A stretch of DNA of 9,435 nt from Treponema sp. UBA1233 (GCA_002309305.1 DBWR01000003.1:1-9435); one strand, 5' to 3'; shown: positions 1-5,719, counted from the stretch's first letter. Notes: generated from the sequence alone by a model not told the origin. Numbers and translations: made by a program.

Positions 1-42
1 AAGCCTTTTGATCCTACTGCGCCTAAGAGTATCAGGAAATAA
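1..42 (+). CDS. C-terminal tail of a gene entering from the left
   Basis: Reading frame 1 is open from the first base and ends at a TAA at 40-42, encoding KPFDPTAPKSIRK and stop. This is too short to assign a family. Frame 2 also stays open, to about 132, but gives an Arg/Leu-rich translation across the hairpin and looks non-coding, while frame 3 closes at once. No minus-strand gene can start here: the only minus-strand ATG in the area (60-ish) gives about eight codons. The call that a plus-strand gene ends here is therefore reasonable but rests on 13 codons. Confidence 0.45.
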   Translation, partial: KPFDPTAPKSIRK

Positions 43-107
43 AAAAAATAAGCAAGGGCATTCTTTGTTGGTTCGTGGCTATCGAAGGAGAGTAATGCCC
101 TTGCTTA
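40..107 (-). terminator. Strong intrinsic terminator with a large loop
   Basis: Two perfect 14-base arms, 49-62 (TAAGCAAGGGCATT) and 94-107 (its reverse complement), enclose a 31-base loop. On the minus strand the hairpin is followed by a run of eight T, one A and more T (48 down to about 38), as expected for a Rho-independent terminator. On the plus strand no U-tract follows, so it acts mainly leftward. It would end both the two-component operon that stops at 195 and the candidate small RNA. The loop is unusually long and contains an inner TTCG/CGAA pairing plus an exposed CTCTCC in the minus-strand RNA. Confidence 0.8.
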
Positions 108-154
108 ATGTGCAAAATTGGATTTCTTGTTAGAGGAACTAACTTAACCTCGAT
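41..154 (-). ncRNA. Candidate small regulatory RNA of about 110 nt
   Basis: The gap between the response regulator stop (195) and the terminator contains a minus-strand promoter-like pair (TTGACA at 182-187, TATAAG at 161-166, 15-bp spacer). It implies a start near 154 and a transcript of about 110 nt ending in the U-tract at 41-48. The region contains no credible ORF. The RNA would carry a 5' segment starting AUCGAGG, then a large stem-loop whose loop shows the pyrimidine-rich CUCUCCUU, complementary to Shine-Dalgarno sequences. The 5' AUCGAGG can also pair with CCUUCGAU in that loop with one bulge. Operators related to those of the flavodoxin/ABC region sit on the -10 (155-172) and just downstream of the start (129-143). 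What is seen is the promoter, operators, absence of ORF and terminator; that it makes a functional RNA is inference. The alternative is a simple 3' UTR terminator for the two-component operon. Confidence 0.45.
129..143. promoter_or_regulatory. Operator-like copy A1 (GTTAG-N5-CTAAC)
   Basis: GTTAG at 129-133 and CTAAC at 139-143 form an inverted pair with a 5-base spacer, one base shorter than the other copies and lacking the outer A/T pair. It would lie about 12 to 26 bases inside the small-RNA transcript. The flavodoxin promoter likewise has a second site just downstream of its predicted start. It may be a weaker auxiliary site, or the 5' hairpin of the RNA. Confidence 0.4.
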
Positions 155-172
155 AGTTAGCTTATACTAACT
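155..172. promoter_or_regulatory. Operator copy A2 (AGTTAG-N6-CTAACT)
   Basis: AGTTAG at 155-160 and CTAACT at 167-172 are perfect inverted arms around a 6-base spacer. The same arms and spacing occur three times between flavodoxin and the ABC genes. Over 155-181 it matches 6267-6293 at 23 of 27 positions, including a flanking GAATAAAA outside the palindrome. It covers the -10 of the small-RNA promoter, a position suited to repression. Confidence 0.65.
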
Positions 173-187
173 AGAATAAAATGTCAA
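161..187 (-). promoter_or_regulatory. Promoter for the candidate small RNA
   Basis: On the minus strand a perfect -35, TTGACA (182-187), is followed after 15 bp by TATAAG (161-166), which matches five of six -10 positions. The spacer is short, which lowers confidence. The pair lies immediately downstream of the response regulator stop codon and points away from it. The -10 lies inside the operator at 155-172. Confidence 0.45.
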
Positions 188-194
188 GATGTAA

Positions 195-932
195 TTAAGA
201 TTTTTTTTTATATAACATGCTGGGCCTTCCGCCGGTGCCATAATTTATGTCTTCTACAATCACTTTGACATTCACAAGATAATTCATGTAATTCCTAACA
301 GTAACTATTGAGATACCCAGCGATTCAGATATCATGTCCGTGCTGCTCCATCCGCTGTTGTCCTCAAAATATGAAATTATGTTTTCCAGAGTTTTGCGCT
401 GTATTCCTTTGGGAAGGTTTTTCATGATGGTTGAACCACTTAAAGTTGCTGCCTGAGTTTTACTGCCGCTTACAGAAGACAAGACTCCTGCCGAAGAATT
501 CATCATAAGGCTGTCAACGTCACTTTGAGTCATCTTTGAGTTTTCCTTCAGCAGATTTTTTTTGCTTATAAATTTTTCAAGTGAAATGCATAGGCGTTCA
601 AACGTAAACGGCTTTATAAGATAGTCATGCACACCAAGATGAACTGTTTCTTCGATTGTTGTAGTGTCATTTGCTGCCGTCACCATTATTACTTCGACAT
701 CAGTTTTTTCTTCGCGTATTTTTTTAAGGGTTTCCCTTCCGTCCATCACTGGCATAAAGACATCCAGAAGAATAAGATCAACCTTGTTATCCAAAAGAAA
801 ATCAAGCACTTCTTTTCCGTTCCTGCAGATCCCCGCAATTTCAAAACAACCCGCCTTTTCAACATACTGGCTGTTAATCATTGCAACCATGGGATCATCT
901 TCTGCAATCAAAACCCTGTAATTCTCATTCAT
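195..932 (-). CDS. Response regulator, CitB/DcuR family
   Basis: The 245-residue DNA-binding regulator partners the kinase encoded just upstream. The receiver domain spans about residues 5-122, with acidic pocket E11-D12-D13, phospho-acceptor D57 in LILLDVFMPVMDG, switch T85 and K107 in the YLIKPF motif. A Ser/Thr-rich linker (about 130-170) leads to LPKGIQRKTL, the conserved entry to the CitB/DcuR winged helix, then a helix-turn-helix near 196-222 and a YGTGGRP wing. The start is taken at 930-932, not the ATG at 965. It overlaps the kinase TGA as ATGA, has a GGTGGA-like ribosome site before it, and makes MNENYRVLIAEDD the natural N-terminus. Family members control transport or metabolism of citrate, fumarate, malate and related acids, but no target gene lies in the window, so the ligand and regulon are unknown. 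Confidence 0.9.
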   Translation of the reverse strand: MNENYRVLIAEDDPMVAMINSQYVEKAGCFEIAGICRNGKEVLDFLLDNKVDLILLDVFMPVMDGRETLKKIREEKTDVEVIMVTAANDTTTIEETVHLGVHDYLIKPFTFERLCISLEKFISKKNLLKENSKMTQSDVDSLMMNSSAGVLSSVSGSKTQAATLSGSTIMKNLPKGIQRKTLENIISYFEDNSGWSSTDMISESLGISIVTVRNYMNYLVNVKVIVEDINYGTGGRPSMLYKKKS

Positions 933-2176
933 CTGTTCAATTCCACCATAAAGCATGTTCCGCATCCGTCTTCCGTCTCAAAGCTTATGTTTCCACCCAT
1001 GCTTTGTACAAGCTGCTTTGTATGAAAAAGTCCTGTGCCGTGACCTTCTCCCTTTGTTGTTACTCCAAGCTCAAAAATTTTGTCCCGTATTTCCAGAGGG
1101 ATTCCGCCGCCAGTATCCTGCACGGTAATCAGGAGGCTTCCCGGTTTTGTGTAAACGCCAAGAGTCAGTTCCTTTAGCGCATCAAAATTCCTTTGCGTCC
1201 TGTTCATTTCATCAAGGGCATTGTCTATAAGGTTTCCTGTAATCGTAACAAGAGCTTCGGATGGAATGTCAATGTCTTCGTTATGAAAGCAAATGCCTTC
1301 TTTTAGAATAAAGCGCACGTCACATTCCGAGGCACGGGCAATCTTACCGACGATTAAAGCTGCAAACGAAGGGTTTTCAATCGAATTCATTACCCTGCTG
1401 ATCGTTTCCTTTTGAATCATCGAAATGTTCTGGATATATGAAGCAGCCTTGTCATATTCTCCAATCTGAATTAGCCCCAGTATGACGTGAAGCTTGTTGG
1501 TAAAATCGTGATTGTTTGCCCTCATGGAATCAACGAGTATTTTTGTTCCTTCAAAATCTTCCGTAAACGAAATGAATTCTTTTTTAATTCGATTAAAAAG
1601 AACTCCGGAAACAGCAAGTTCAACTACAATAGCAATAATCGTAACAAACAGAAATAACAAGACAATCCTGAGAGTCACCTGCATCATGGAAGATTTGAGC
1701 ATGATTGTCATTATGAATCCATCGTATTTTCCGCTTGCATCATAAACCGCAGAATATGTCCTTCTCTGTGGTCCCGAAGGCCCTATGTCATCTTCTGTGT
1801 AAAAACCGTTGTTATGAATTGAAAAATCAGGAATCGTGCCGTCGTATTGGGTGCCGACCAATTCGTGGTGAGTGTGATATATTCGCATTCCATTAACATC
1901 AACAATTGAAATTATGTCTACGCCAGATAATTCAAGTACAATATCATCCATGAATTCCTTTAATTGTTCTCTGTCATATTCACTTGTAAAACCATAAAGC
2001 CTGGTTATGAGTCTTGAAGTGTTCATAAGGTTGTCATTGAATTCCCTTTCATTGGCCCTTATGGTGATGAACATTCCTCCTGCACTCATAAAAACAGTTA
2101 CGAACAGGATGAGGATGAGCTGCGTGCGTTTTATCTGTTTGCGTATTGCATTCAGGCTGCCAAGATTTCCTTTCAT
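929..2176 (-). CDS. Sensor histidine kinase, CitA/DcuS type, lacking the cytoplasmic PAS domain
   Basis: This 415-residue membrane kinase would sense an external small acid and phosphorylate the coupled regulator. TM1 covers about 20-38. An extracytoplasmic PAS/Cache-like domain covers about 41-166, with RIYHTHHELVG resembling the ligand region of CitA/DcuS. TM2 is about 168-194. The phospho-His is H223 in NNHDFTNKLHVILGLIQ, a SpoB-type H-box. The ATPase has an N-box (GNLIDNALDE, 314-323), G1 (DTGGGIP, 354-360) and G2 (GHGTGLF, 378-384). CitA and DcuS are usually about 540 residues with a cytoplasmic PAS between TM2 and the H-box; here only about 28 residues separate them, so that domain is missing. 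The start at 2174-2176 is the only suitable one, and no clear Shine-Dalgarno precedes it. The substrate cannot be read from sequence. Confidence 0.9.
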   Translation of the reverse strand: MKGNLGSLNAIRKQIKRTQLILILFVTVFMSAGGMFITIRANEREFNDNLMNTSRLITRLYGFTSEYDREQLKEFMDDIVLELSGVDIISIVDVNGMRIYHTHHELVGTQYDGTIPDFSIHNNGFYTEDDIGPSGPQRRTYSAVYDASGKYDGFIMTIMLKSSMMQVTLRIVLLFLFVTIIAIVVELAVSGVLFNRIKKEFISFTEDFEGTKILVDSMRANNHDFTNKLHVILGLIQIGEYDKAASYIQNISMIQKETISRVMNSIENPSFAALIVGKIARASECDVRFILKEGICFHNEDIDIPSEALVTITGNLIDNALDEMNRTQRNFDALKELTLGVYTKPGSLLITVQDTGGGIPLEIRDKIFELGVTTKGEGHGTGLFHTKQLVQSMGGNISFETEDGCGTCFMVELNR

Positions 2177-2189
2177 ATCAGACTTTGAA

Positions 2190-2218
2190 ATTATACTATT
2201 TATTGAAGAAAATGTCTG
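2190..2218 (-). promoter_or_regulatory. Promoter of the two-component operon
   Basis: On the minus strand, CAGACA (2213-2218; four of six -35 matches) and a perfect TATAAT (2190-2195) are separated by 17 bp. The predicted start is near 2183, only about seven bases before the kinase ATG, so the mRNA would be nearly leaderless. This agrees with the absence of a good ribosome site in front of the kinase. Confidence 0.6.
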
Positions 2219-2303
2219 CTTTTGTAAGTAAAGAAAAAATTTTAATTTTGTAAACTTGTATTTCTTTAATATCTTTCAGAACGTTTTCTTTTCTTTCAAA
2301 AAA

Positions 2304-2331
2304 TTGAATAAATTCTGCTGCGTGATAGAAT
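2304..2331 (+). promoter_or_regulatory. Promoter of the PQ-loop/SGNH gene
   Basis: TTGAAT (2304-2309) and TAGAAT (2326-2331) are 16 bp apart, and a TG at 2323-2324 gives an extended -10 (TGATAGAAT). The predicted start near 2338 leaves a leader of about 28 bases with GCGAGG (2352-2357) as ribosome site, eight bases before the ATG. It is divergent from the kinase promoter within the same 189-bp gap. No inverted-repeat operator is evident between them. Confidence 0.65.
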
Positions 2332-2365
2332 GATGGCATAAATAAAAACAAGCGAGGTTTTTACG

Positions 2366-3334
2366 ATGAACGTTGCGCATGTATTGGAAGCGTTGATGTT
2401 GGTTTGCTTTGGCTTTTCATGGCCGCTCAATGTGAGAAAGGCATACAAGGCCAGAACGGCAAAGGGAATGAGCCTGTCATTCATAATCCTGATTATTACG
2501 GGTTATGTTGCGGGCATTATGGCAAAAGTGATGAACGGTCAGTTCAATTATGTACTCGCCGTTTACTTTCTGAATCTTGCAATTGTGATGAGCAATCTGC
2601 TGGTTTATTTCAGGAACAAAAATCTGGATGCAAGGGCCACGAAAACTGCAATTAAAAATACAGTTCAGGTCATAGAAATATCAAACAATGTAGAAAAGGA
2701 GGAAACCATGTACAACTACACAAATTCTTTGGACGAATACATCAACAGGAAGCCGCTGGCTGTGGAAAAGAAAAACGGAGTAATCCTAATGGGCTGTGGA
2801 ATCGACAAACTGATTCCTGTTGCAGAGCTTGCCGGTGAATACAACTTTAATTTTGAAATATACAACAAGAGTGATTCAAACCTGAGCAGTGCCAATGCAG
2901 CCACTTATTTTGCCAAGGCAGTCGCCCCCCTTGCTCCGGAAGGAATCCTGATTCACCTGGGTGAAAACGACATAAACATGATAAGGTCAAATCCGTCTGC
3001 ATTCGATTCATGCTACATCAATCTTTTGCAAAGCATCAGGGAATGCAACAAGACATGCAGGATTGCACTTGTCTCTGTGGACAACCCTAACGGTGACAAA
3101 ACAATCGAATTACTGAACGGTCACATAAAGGCAATTGCGGCATCTGAAAAGGCATCATTTGTAAGCCTGGCAAATTCAAAACTATGGCACCCTGAATCCA
3201 TAAAGGCGGCCAGCAGCTTTGCCTACAGCATGGGATTAAACGTAAGGAAGCCGCTCAACGATGTTGCAGAAATCCTTTACAGCTGGGCATATCACAATCT
3301 TGGAGGTAAAACTAGAAAAGAACTTGCAGGTTAA
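2366..3334 (+). CDS. SemiSWEET/PQ-loop membrane domain fused in frame to an SGNH-hydrolase-like domain
   Basis: The reading frame codes for 322 residues in two parts. Residues 1-88 form a PQ-loop unit of three helices (about 5-22, 36-56, 62-82) with SWPLNVRKAYKARTAKGMS, the PQ-loop signature region, and a membrane Asn (N70). SemiSWEETs of this size work as dimers and move small sugars; the substrate here is unknown. A charged linker follows. Residues 115-322 form a soluble domain with an SGNH-like pattern: block I position ILMGCGIDKL, a YNKSDSNLSS block II, a good block III (HLGENDI, GxND at 199-202) and a late His (LWHPES, H275). The catalytic Ser of GDS is replaced in GCGI, and the Asp before His is not obvious, so hydrolase activity is doubtful. 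M115 has its own excellent ribosome site, so the second domain may also be made alone (208 residues). A terminator follows. Confidence 0.75.
   Translation: MNVAHVLEALMLVCFGFSWPLNVRKAYKARTAKGMSLSFIILIITGYVAGIMAKVMNGQFNYVLAVYFLNLAIVMSNLLVYFRNKNLDARATKTAIKNTVQVIEISNNVEKEETMYNYTNSLDEYINRKPLAVEKKNGVILMGCGIDKLIPVAELAGEYNFNFEIYNKSDSNLSSANAATYFAKAVAPLAPEGILIHLGENDINMIRSNPSAFDSCYINLLQSIRECNKTCRIALVSVDNPNGDKTIELLNGHIKAIAASEKASFVSLANSKLWHPESIKAASSFAYSMGLNVRKPLNDVAEILYSWAYHNLGGKTRKELAG
2696..2710 (+). promoter_or_regulatory. Internal Shine-Dalgarno and ATG at the domain junction
   Basis: AAGGAGG (2696-2702), an exact anti-16S match, stands five bases before an in-frame ATG (2708-2710). It lies exactly where the PQ-loop tail (NNVEKEET) ends and the SGNH-like domain (MYNYTNSLDEY) begins. 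This is a better ribosome site than the one at the start of the long frame. It suggests that two adjacent cistrons became one by loss of the first stop codon, or that both long and short proteins are made. Confidence 0.75.
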
Positions 3335-3362
3335 TTCCTGTCCCCCCTCTCCTAAACCCTTC

Positions 3363-3400
3363 GGTCTGCCTGATAAATTTCGGGCAGGCCATTTTTTTTC
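3363..3400 (+). terminator. Rho-independent terminator after the PQ-loop/SGNH gene
   Basis: GGTCTGCCTG (3363-3372) pairs with CGGGCAGGCC (3381-3390) in a 10-bp stem with two G-U pairs around an 8-base loop. A run of eight T follows (3392-3399). It separates this gene from the glutathione peroxidase, which therefore needs its own promoter. Confidence 0.92.
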
Positions 3401-3430
3401 TTTACTTTTTGCATGTTTTATTGGTATATT
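3401..3430 (+). promoter_or_regulatory. Possible glutathione peroxidase promoter
   Basis: TTTACT (3401-3406) and TATATT (3425-3430) are 18 bp apart and lie directly behind the upstream terminator. Other pairings (TTGCAT at 3409-3414 with TAGTAT at 3433-3438) are about as good, so the exact promoter is uncertain. One is expected here because the terminator precedes the gene. Confidence 0.35.
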
Positions 3431-3460
3431 AGTAGTATAAGATTTTTCATGGAAGCAAAT

Positions 3461-4006
3461 ATGAAGACTGTTTATGACTTTACTGTAAAAGACAGGAAGG
3501 GAAACGATGTGAGCCTGGACACCTACAAGGGAAAGGTTCTGCTTATTGTGAATACTGCGACGGGATGTGGCTTTACACCTCACTACAAGCCGCTAGAAGA
3601 AATGTACAGGGACCTCAAAGACAAGGGCCTTGAGATTCTTGATTTTCCATGCAACCAGTTTGCAAATCAGGCACCCGGATCCGAGGAAGAGATTCACAAT
3701 TTCTGCACCCTAAAGTATGGAACCGATTTTCCTCAGTTTGCCAAGATTGATGTAAACGGAGAAAACGCATCCCCCCTCTTTGAATATCTTGCCACAGAAA
3801 AACCATTTGAAGGTTTTGGAAAGGGAATCAAAAATGCCGCCCTCAATAAATTTGCAAACATGAACAACAAGACATTCGGCGACAAGGCATACATCAAGTG
3901 GAACTTTACAAAGTTCCTGATTGACCGCGAAGGCAAAGTTACCGCACGTTTTGAACCAACAATGGATATGGAAGAAGTCCGCAAGGCTGTGGAAGAAGCA
4001 TTGTAG
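3461..4006 (+). CDS. Glutathione peroxidase family (Cys type, probably thioredoxin-dependent)
   Basis: This 181-residue cytoplasmic thiol peroxidase reduces hydrogen peroxide or organic peroxides, a full-length member of its family. The peroxidatic residue is C36 in NTATGCGFTP, coded TGT, not the TGA selenocysteine codon found in some relatives. The rest of the tetrad is visible: Q70 in FANQAPG and W147-N148 in KWNFTKFLID. C64 (FPCNQF) and C82 (NFCTLKYGTDFPQF) match the extra cysteines of non-animal members, where C82 is the resolving Cys and thioredoxin the reductant. The start at 3461 has GGAAG five bases upstream; in-frame ATGs at 3413 and 3449 would add a hydrophobic tail lacking a ribosome site and absent from the family. 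The gene is monocistronic and suits an anaerobe facing oxygen exposure. Confidence 0.93.
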   Translation: MKTVYDFTVKDRKGNDVSLDTYKGKVLLIVNTATGCGFTPHYKPLEEMYRDLKDKGLEILDFPCNQFANQAPGSEEEIHNFCTLKYGTDFPQFAKIDVNGENASPLFEYLATEKPFEGFGKGIKNAALNKFANMNNKTFGDKAYIKWNFTKFLIDREGKVTARFEPTMDMEEVRKAVEEAL

Positions 4007-4028
4007 GAATTCATGCAAGGGGAGCAGC

Positions 4029-4048
4029 AAGGGCATTTAAAAATGCTT
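4029..4048. terminator. Weak hairpin between convergent genes
   Basis: GCATTT (4033-4038) and AAATGC (4041-4046) form a short palindrome between the convergent peroxidase and ATPase stops, with AA/TT able to extend the stem past a two-base bulge. Neither strand has a proper U-tract. It may be a poor bidirectional terminator, since no better one is seen in the 57-bp gap. Confidence 0.25.
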
Positions 4049-4063
4049 AAAAATCATTTAATA

Positions 4064-5446
4064 CTATTTGTACATCTCGTCCAGGCTGACTAACTTACAA
4101 TCCCTTGCATTTTCAACAACATATTCGGTGAACCCAGAAAGAGAGAAGAGCATTGCTTTAATGTTTTTACCTGGAAGATACTGGATTTTTTCCATAAAAT
4201 TCTCATAGTCTTCTTTTCCAAATTTCTCGGACTTAAATTTACACTCTCCAGCCAAAACCATGTTTTTGCCATCCATACCGAGTAAATCAATTTCAATCGA
4301 TTTTGTTTCTTTTCCGATTTTAACAGAATTCTGATATTCACCGATATCTGTAACAAAAACCGGAATCTTCCTTGTTCCAACATGGGTTAATATATATTCT
4401 TTTGCAATATTCTCGAAAACAGCACCCATGAATTCATGCAGGTTTTGTTTTACTTTATGATCATAATAAGTAAAGCCCTTGCCGCTGTTAACAAGACTTG
4501 CACCTGGCAACACATAGCGAAAATAAAAATTTACCATTGAATCTGAAATATGATAATACGGTTTTGGAGTTTCCCGACGTTCTACGATTTCTGCTGCCAT
4601 AAGATTCTTAAGGCAGAAACTTATATCGCTCATGCCAGTTGCAGATTGAATCTCATTGTATTTGGTTTTACCGTTGGCTATAGCGTCAATTATGGAATTA
4701 TATGCAACCGGATTGGATTTTTCACCAGTAATGACAGTCTTAATCTGTTCATCTGAAAAAAAGGCATTCCGGGAAAAGAAAAGCTCTTTTATGTTGTCTT
4801 CAAGAGGTATGCTGTCATCAAACTGTTCAAGATATTTCGCAACACCACCAGTTAATCCATAAACAACTGCTTTTTCTTCTGGATTATAAGACGGTACAAA
4901 TAAGGCTGTCTCCTTATAACCAAATGCGTTTAGCTTAAACTCAAGATTAGCCCTTCCATGAAGCGGAGCGTTGGCACCAAGAACTTCTTCCCTCATAAAA
5001 GAGACCAGAGAACCAAGCAAAACAAAATAAAGTTTTGTATTCTTCCATTTGGTGTCAATATACTTTTGAATGAGTGAATTCATGTATGGGCATGCTTTTG
5101 CAAGATATGGGTATTCGTCAATGACAAAAACCATTTTTTCTTTTTCCGCAACTCCAGCAAGAAAGTCGAATATCGAATCAAATGAATCAAACTTCATTTT
5201 ATCACTCAAATTCGGAGCAAGGCTTTCAAGAACATCTTTTCCCATTCTGAGCAAGAGTTCGGATTCGGTCATTTCGGTACTTATAAAAGAAACTGATTTA
5301 CACTTGTTTTTTTCAATAAATTTATTAACCAGTGTAGTTTTCCCGATGCGTCGTCGTCCAAAAATTACAACCATCTGAAAAGCATTCTTATTGTACAGTT
5401 TTTGCAATGCAGAAAACTCTTCATCCCTTCCAATAAAATTACTCAT
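4064..5446 (-). CDS. Orphan ATPase, archaeal-type AAA (ATPase_2) with DUF234-like C-terminus
   Basis: The protein has 460 residues. The STAND/AAA-like N-terminal ATPase opens with FIGRDEEF, then Walker A GRRRIGKTT (30-38), Walker B VFVIDEYPYL (107-115, D110-E111), a sensor-1-like LLGS (143-146) and GRANLEF (R165). A winged-helix segment covers about 245-300. The C-terminal part resembles DUF234, and IEID (384-387) plus GECKF (400-404) form a PD-(D/E)XK-like nuclease pattern. Such ATPases are often encoded alone, expand in lineage-specific ways and have no settled function; DNA-linked or conflict roles are suggested for some. AAGGA seven bases before the ATG supports the start. It has its own promoter and a conspicuous palindrome array, so expression is probably tightly controlled. 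Nothing next to it looks like a partner. Confidence 0.85.
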   Translation of the reverse strand: MSNFIGRDEEFSALQKLYNKNAFQMVVIFGRRRIGKTTLVNKFIEKNKCKSVSFISTEMTESELLLRMGKDVLESLAPNLSDKMKFDSFDSIFDFLAGVAEKEKMVFVIDEYPYLAKACPYMNSLIQKYIDTKWKNTKLYFVLLGSLVSFMREEVLGANAPLHGRANLEFKLNAFGYKETALFVPSYNPEEKAVVYGLTGGVAKYLEQFDDSIPLEDNIKELFFSRNAFFSDEQIKTVITGEKSNPVAYNSIIDAIANGKTKYNEIQSATGMSDISFCLKNLMAAEIVERRETPKPYYHISDSMVNFYFRYVLPGASLVNSGKGFTYYDHKVKQNLHEFMGAVFENIAKEYILTHVGTRKIPVFVTDIGEYQNSVKIGKETKSIEIDLLGMDGKNMVLAGECKFKSEKFGKEDYENFMEKIQYLPGKNIKAMLFSLSGFTEYVVENARDCKLVSLDEMYK

Positions 5447-5477
5447 ATTCAGTTCCTTATGATTGTTTGATATTAAA

Positions 5478-5525
5478 ACTAGAGTGAACTCTAGTAGAGT
5501 ATACTCTAGTGTAAACCACTCCAGT
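5478..5525. repeat. Three tandem 18-bp palindromic sites with 15-bp period
   Basis: Unit 1 (5478-5495) is ACTAGAGT-GA-ACTCTAGT, a perfect 8-bp inverted repeat. Unit 2 (5493-5510) is AGTAGAGT-AT-ACTCTAGT, perfect over its inner 14 bp. Unit 3 (5508-5525) keeps the right half as ACTCCAGT but has a degenerate left half. Right halves recur exactly every 15 bp. The array lies between the ATPase -10 and its ribosome site, starting at about the transcription start. This is typical of cooperative repressor sites, although in RNA the units could fold into hairpins of the leader. The motif differs from the AGTTAG-N6-CTAACT operators elsewhere in the window. Confidence 0.75.
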
Positions 5526-5526
5526 A

Positions 5527-5555
5527 ATTTTAGATTATAAAATCCTTCATGTCAA
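5527..5555 (-). promoter_or_regulatory. Promoter of the ATPase gene
   Basis: On the minus strand a perfect TTGACA (5550-5555) and TAAAAT (5527-5532; five of six) are separated by 17 bp. This is the strongest promoter match in the window. The predicted start near 5520 falls in the third palindrome, giving a leader of about 75 bases that carries all three repeat units. Confidence 0.75.
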
Positions 5556-5570
5556 GACATAAGCACGACG

Positions 5571-5600
5571 TTGCAAAATTCCGGAAAACAATGGTATAAT
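5571..5600 (+). promoter_or_regulatory. Orphan plus-strand promoter
   Basis: TTGCAA (5571-5576), an 18-bp spacer and perfect TATAAT (5595-5600) with an extended TGG (5592-5594) point rightward into a stretch without an ORF. The only following ATG gives four codons (MPII). The transcript would run antisense to the flavodoxin 3' end. It may make a short RNA or be a chance match in AT-rich DNA. The 5447-5767 gap otherwise holds the palindrome array, the ATPase promoter, a short direct repeat and the flavodoxin terminator. Confidence 0.4.
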
Positions 5601-5676
5601 CGTAAAAAAATAACTGCTTTCATGCCGATAATTTAGGAAATAATCTATCTGAATCTGCTGCGAAGAAACAGGAAAA

Positions 5677-5719
5677 GACCGTCGGATTTGATTATTAAAC
5701 AAAAAAAGGACCGTCCGAT
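5677..5719. repeat. Direct repeat duplicating a terminator arm
   Basis: GACCGTCGGAT (5677-5687) and GACCGTCCGAT (5709-5719) differ at one base and lie 32 bp apart. The second copy is the 3' arm of the flavodoxin terminator as read on the minus strand. The first could pair with the same 5' arm with one mismatch, forming an alternative, longer-looped hairpin. Confidence 0.4.

Noticed and set aside
2..133. Frame-2 open stretch crossing the left hairpin
   Set aside because: It has no start context, an Arg/Leu-rich translation and spans perfect inverted arms that already explain the sequence.
933..965. Longer response regulator start at the ATG at 963-965
   Set aside because: The ATG at 930-932 overlaps the kinase stop as ATGA, has a better ribosome site and begins at the normal edge of the receiver domain.
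3413..3460. Upstream ATGs (3413, 3449) for glutathione peroxidase
   Set aside because: They add a hydrophobic stretch unlike the family, lack ribosome sites, and the first overlaps the promoter region.
4027..4038. AGCAAGGGCATT shared with the left terminator arm (51-62), as a possible dispersed repeat
   Set aside because: Chance 12-base matches are expected in a window of this size, and the surrounding sequence does not match.
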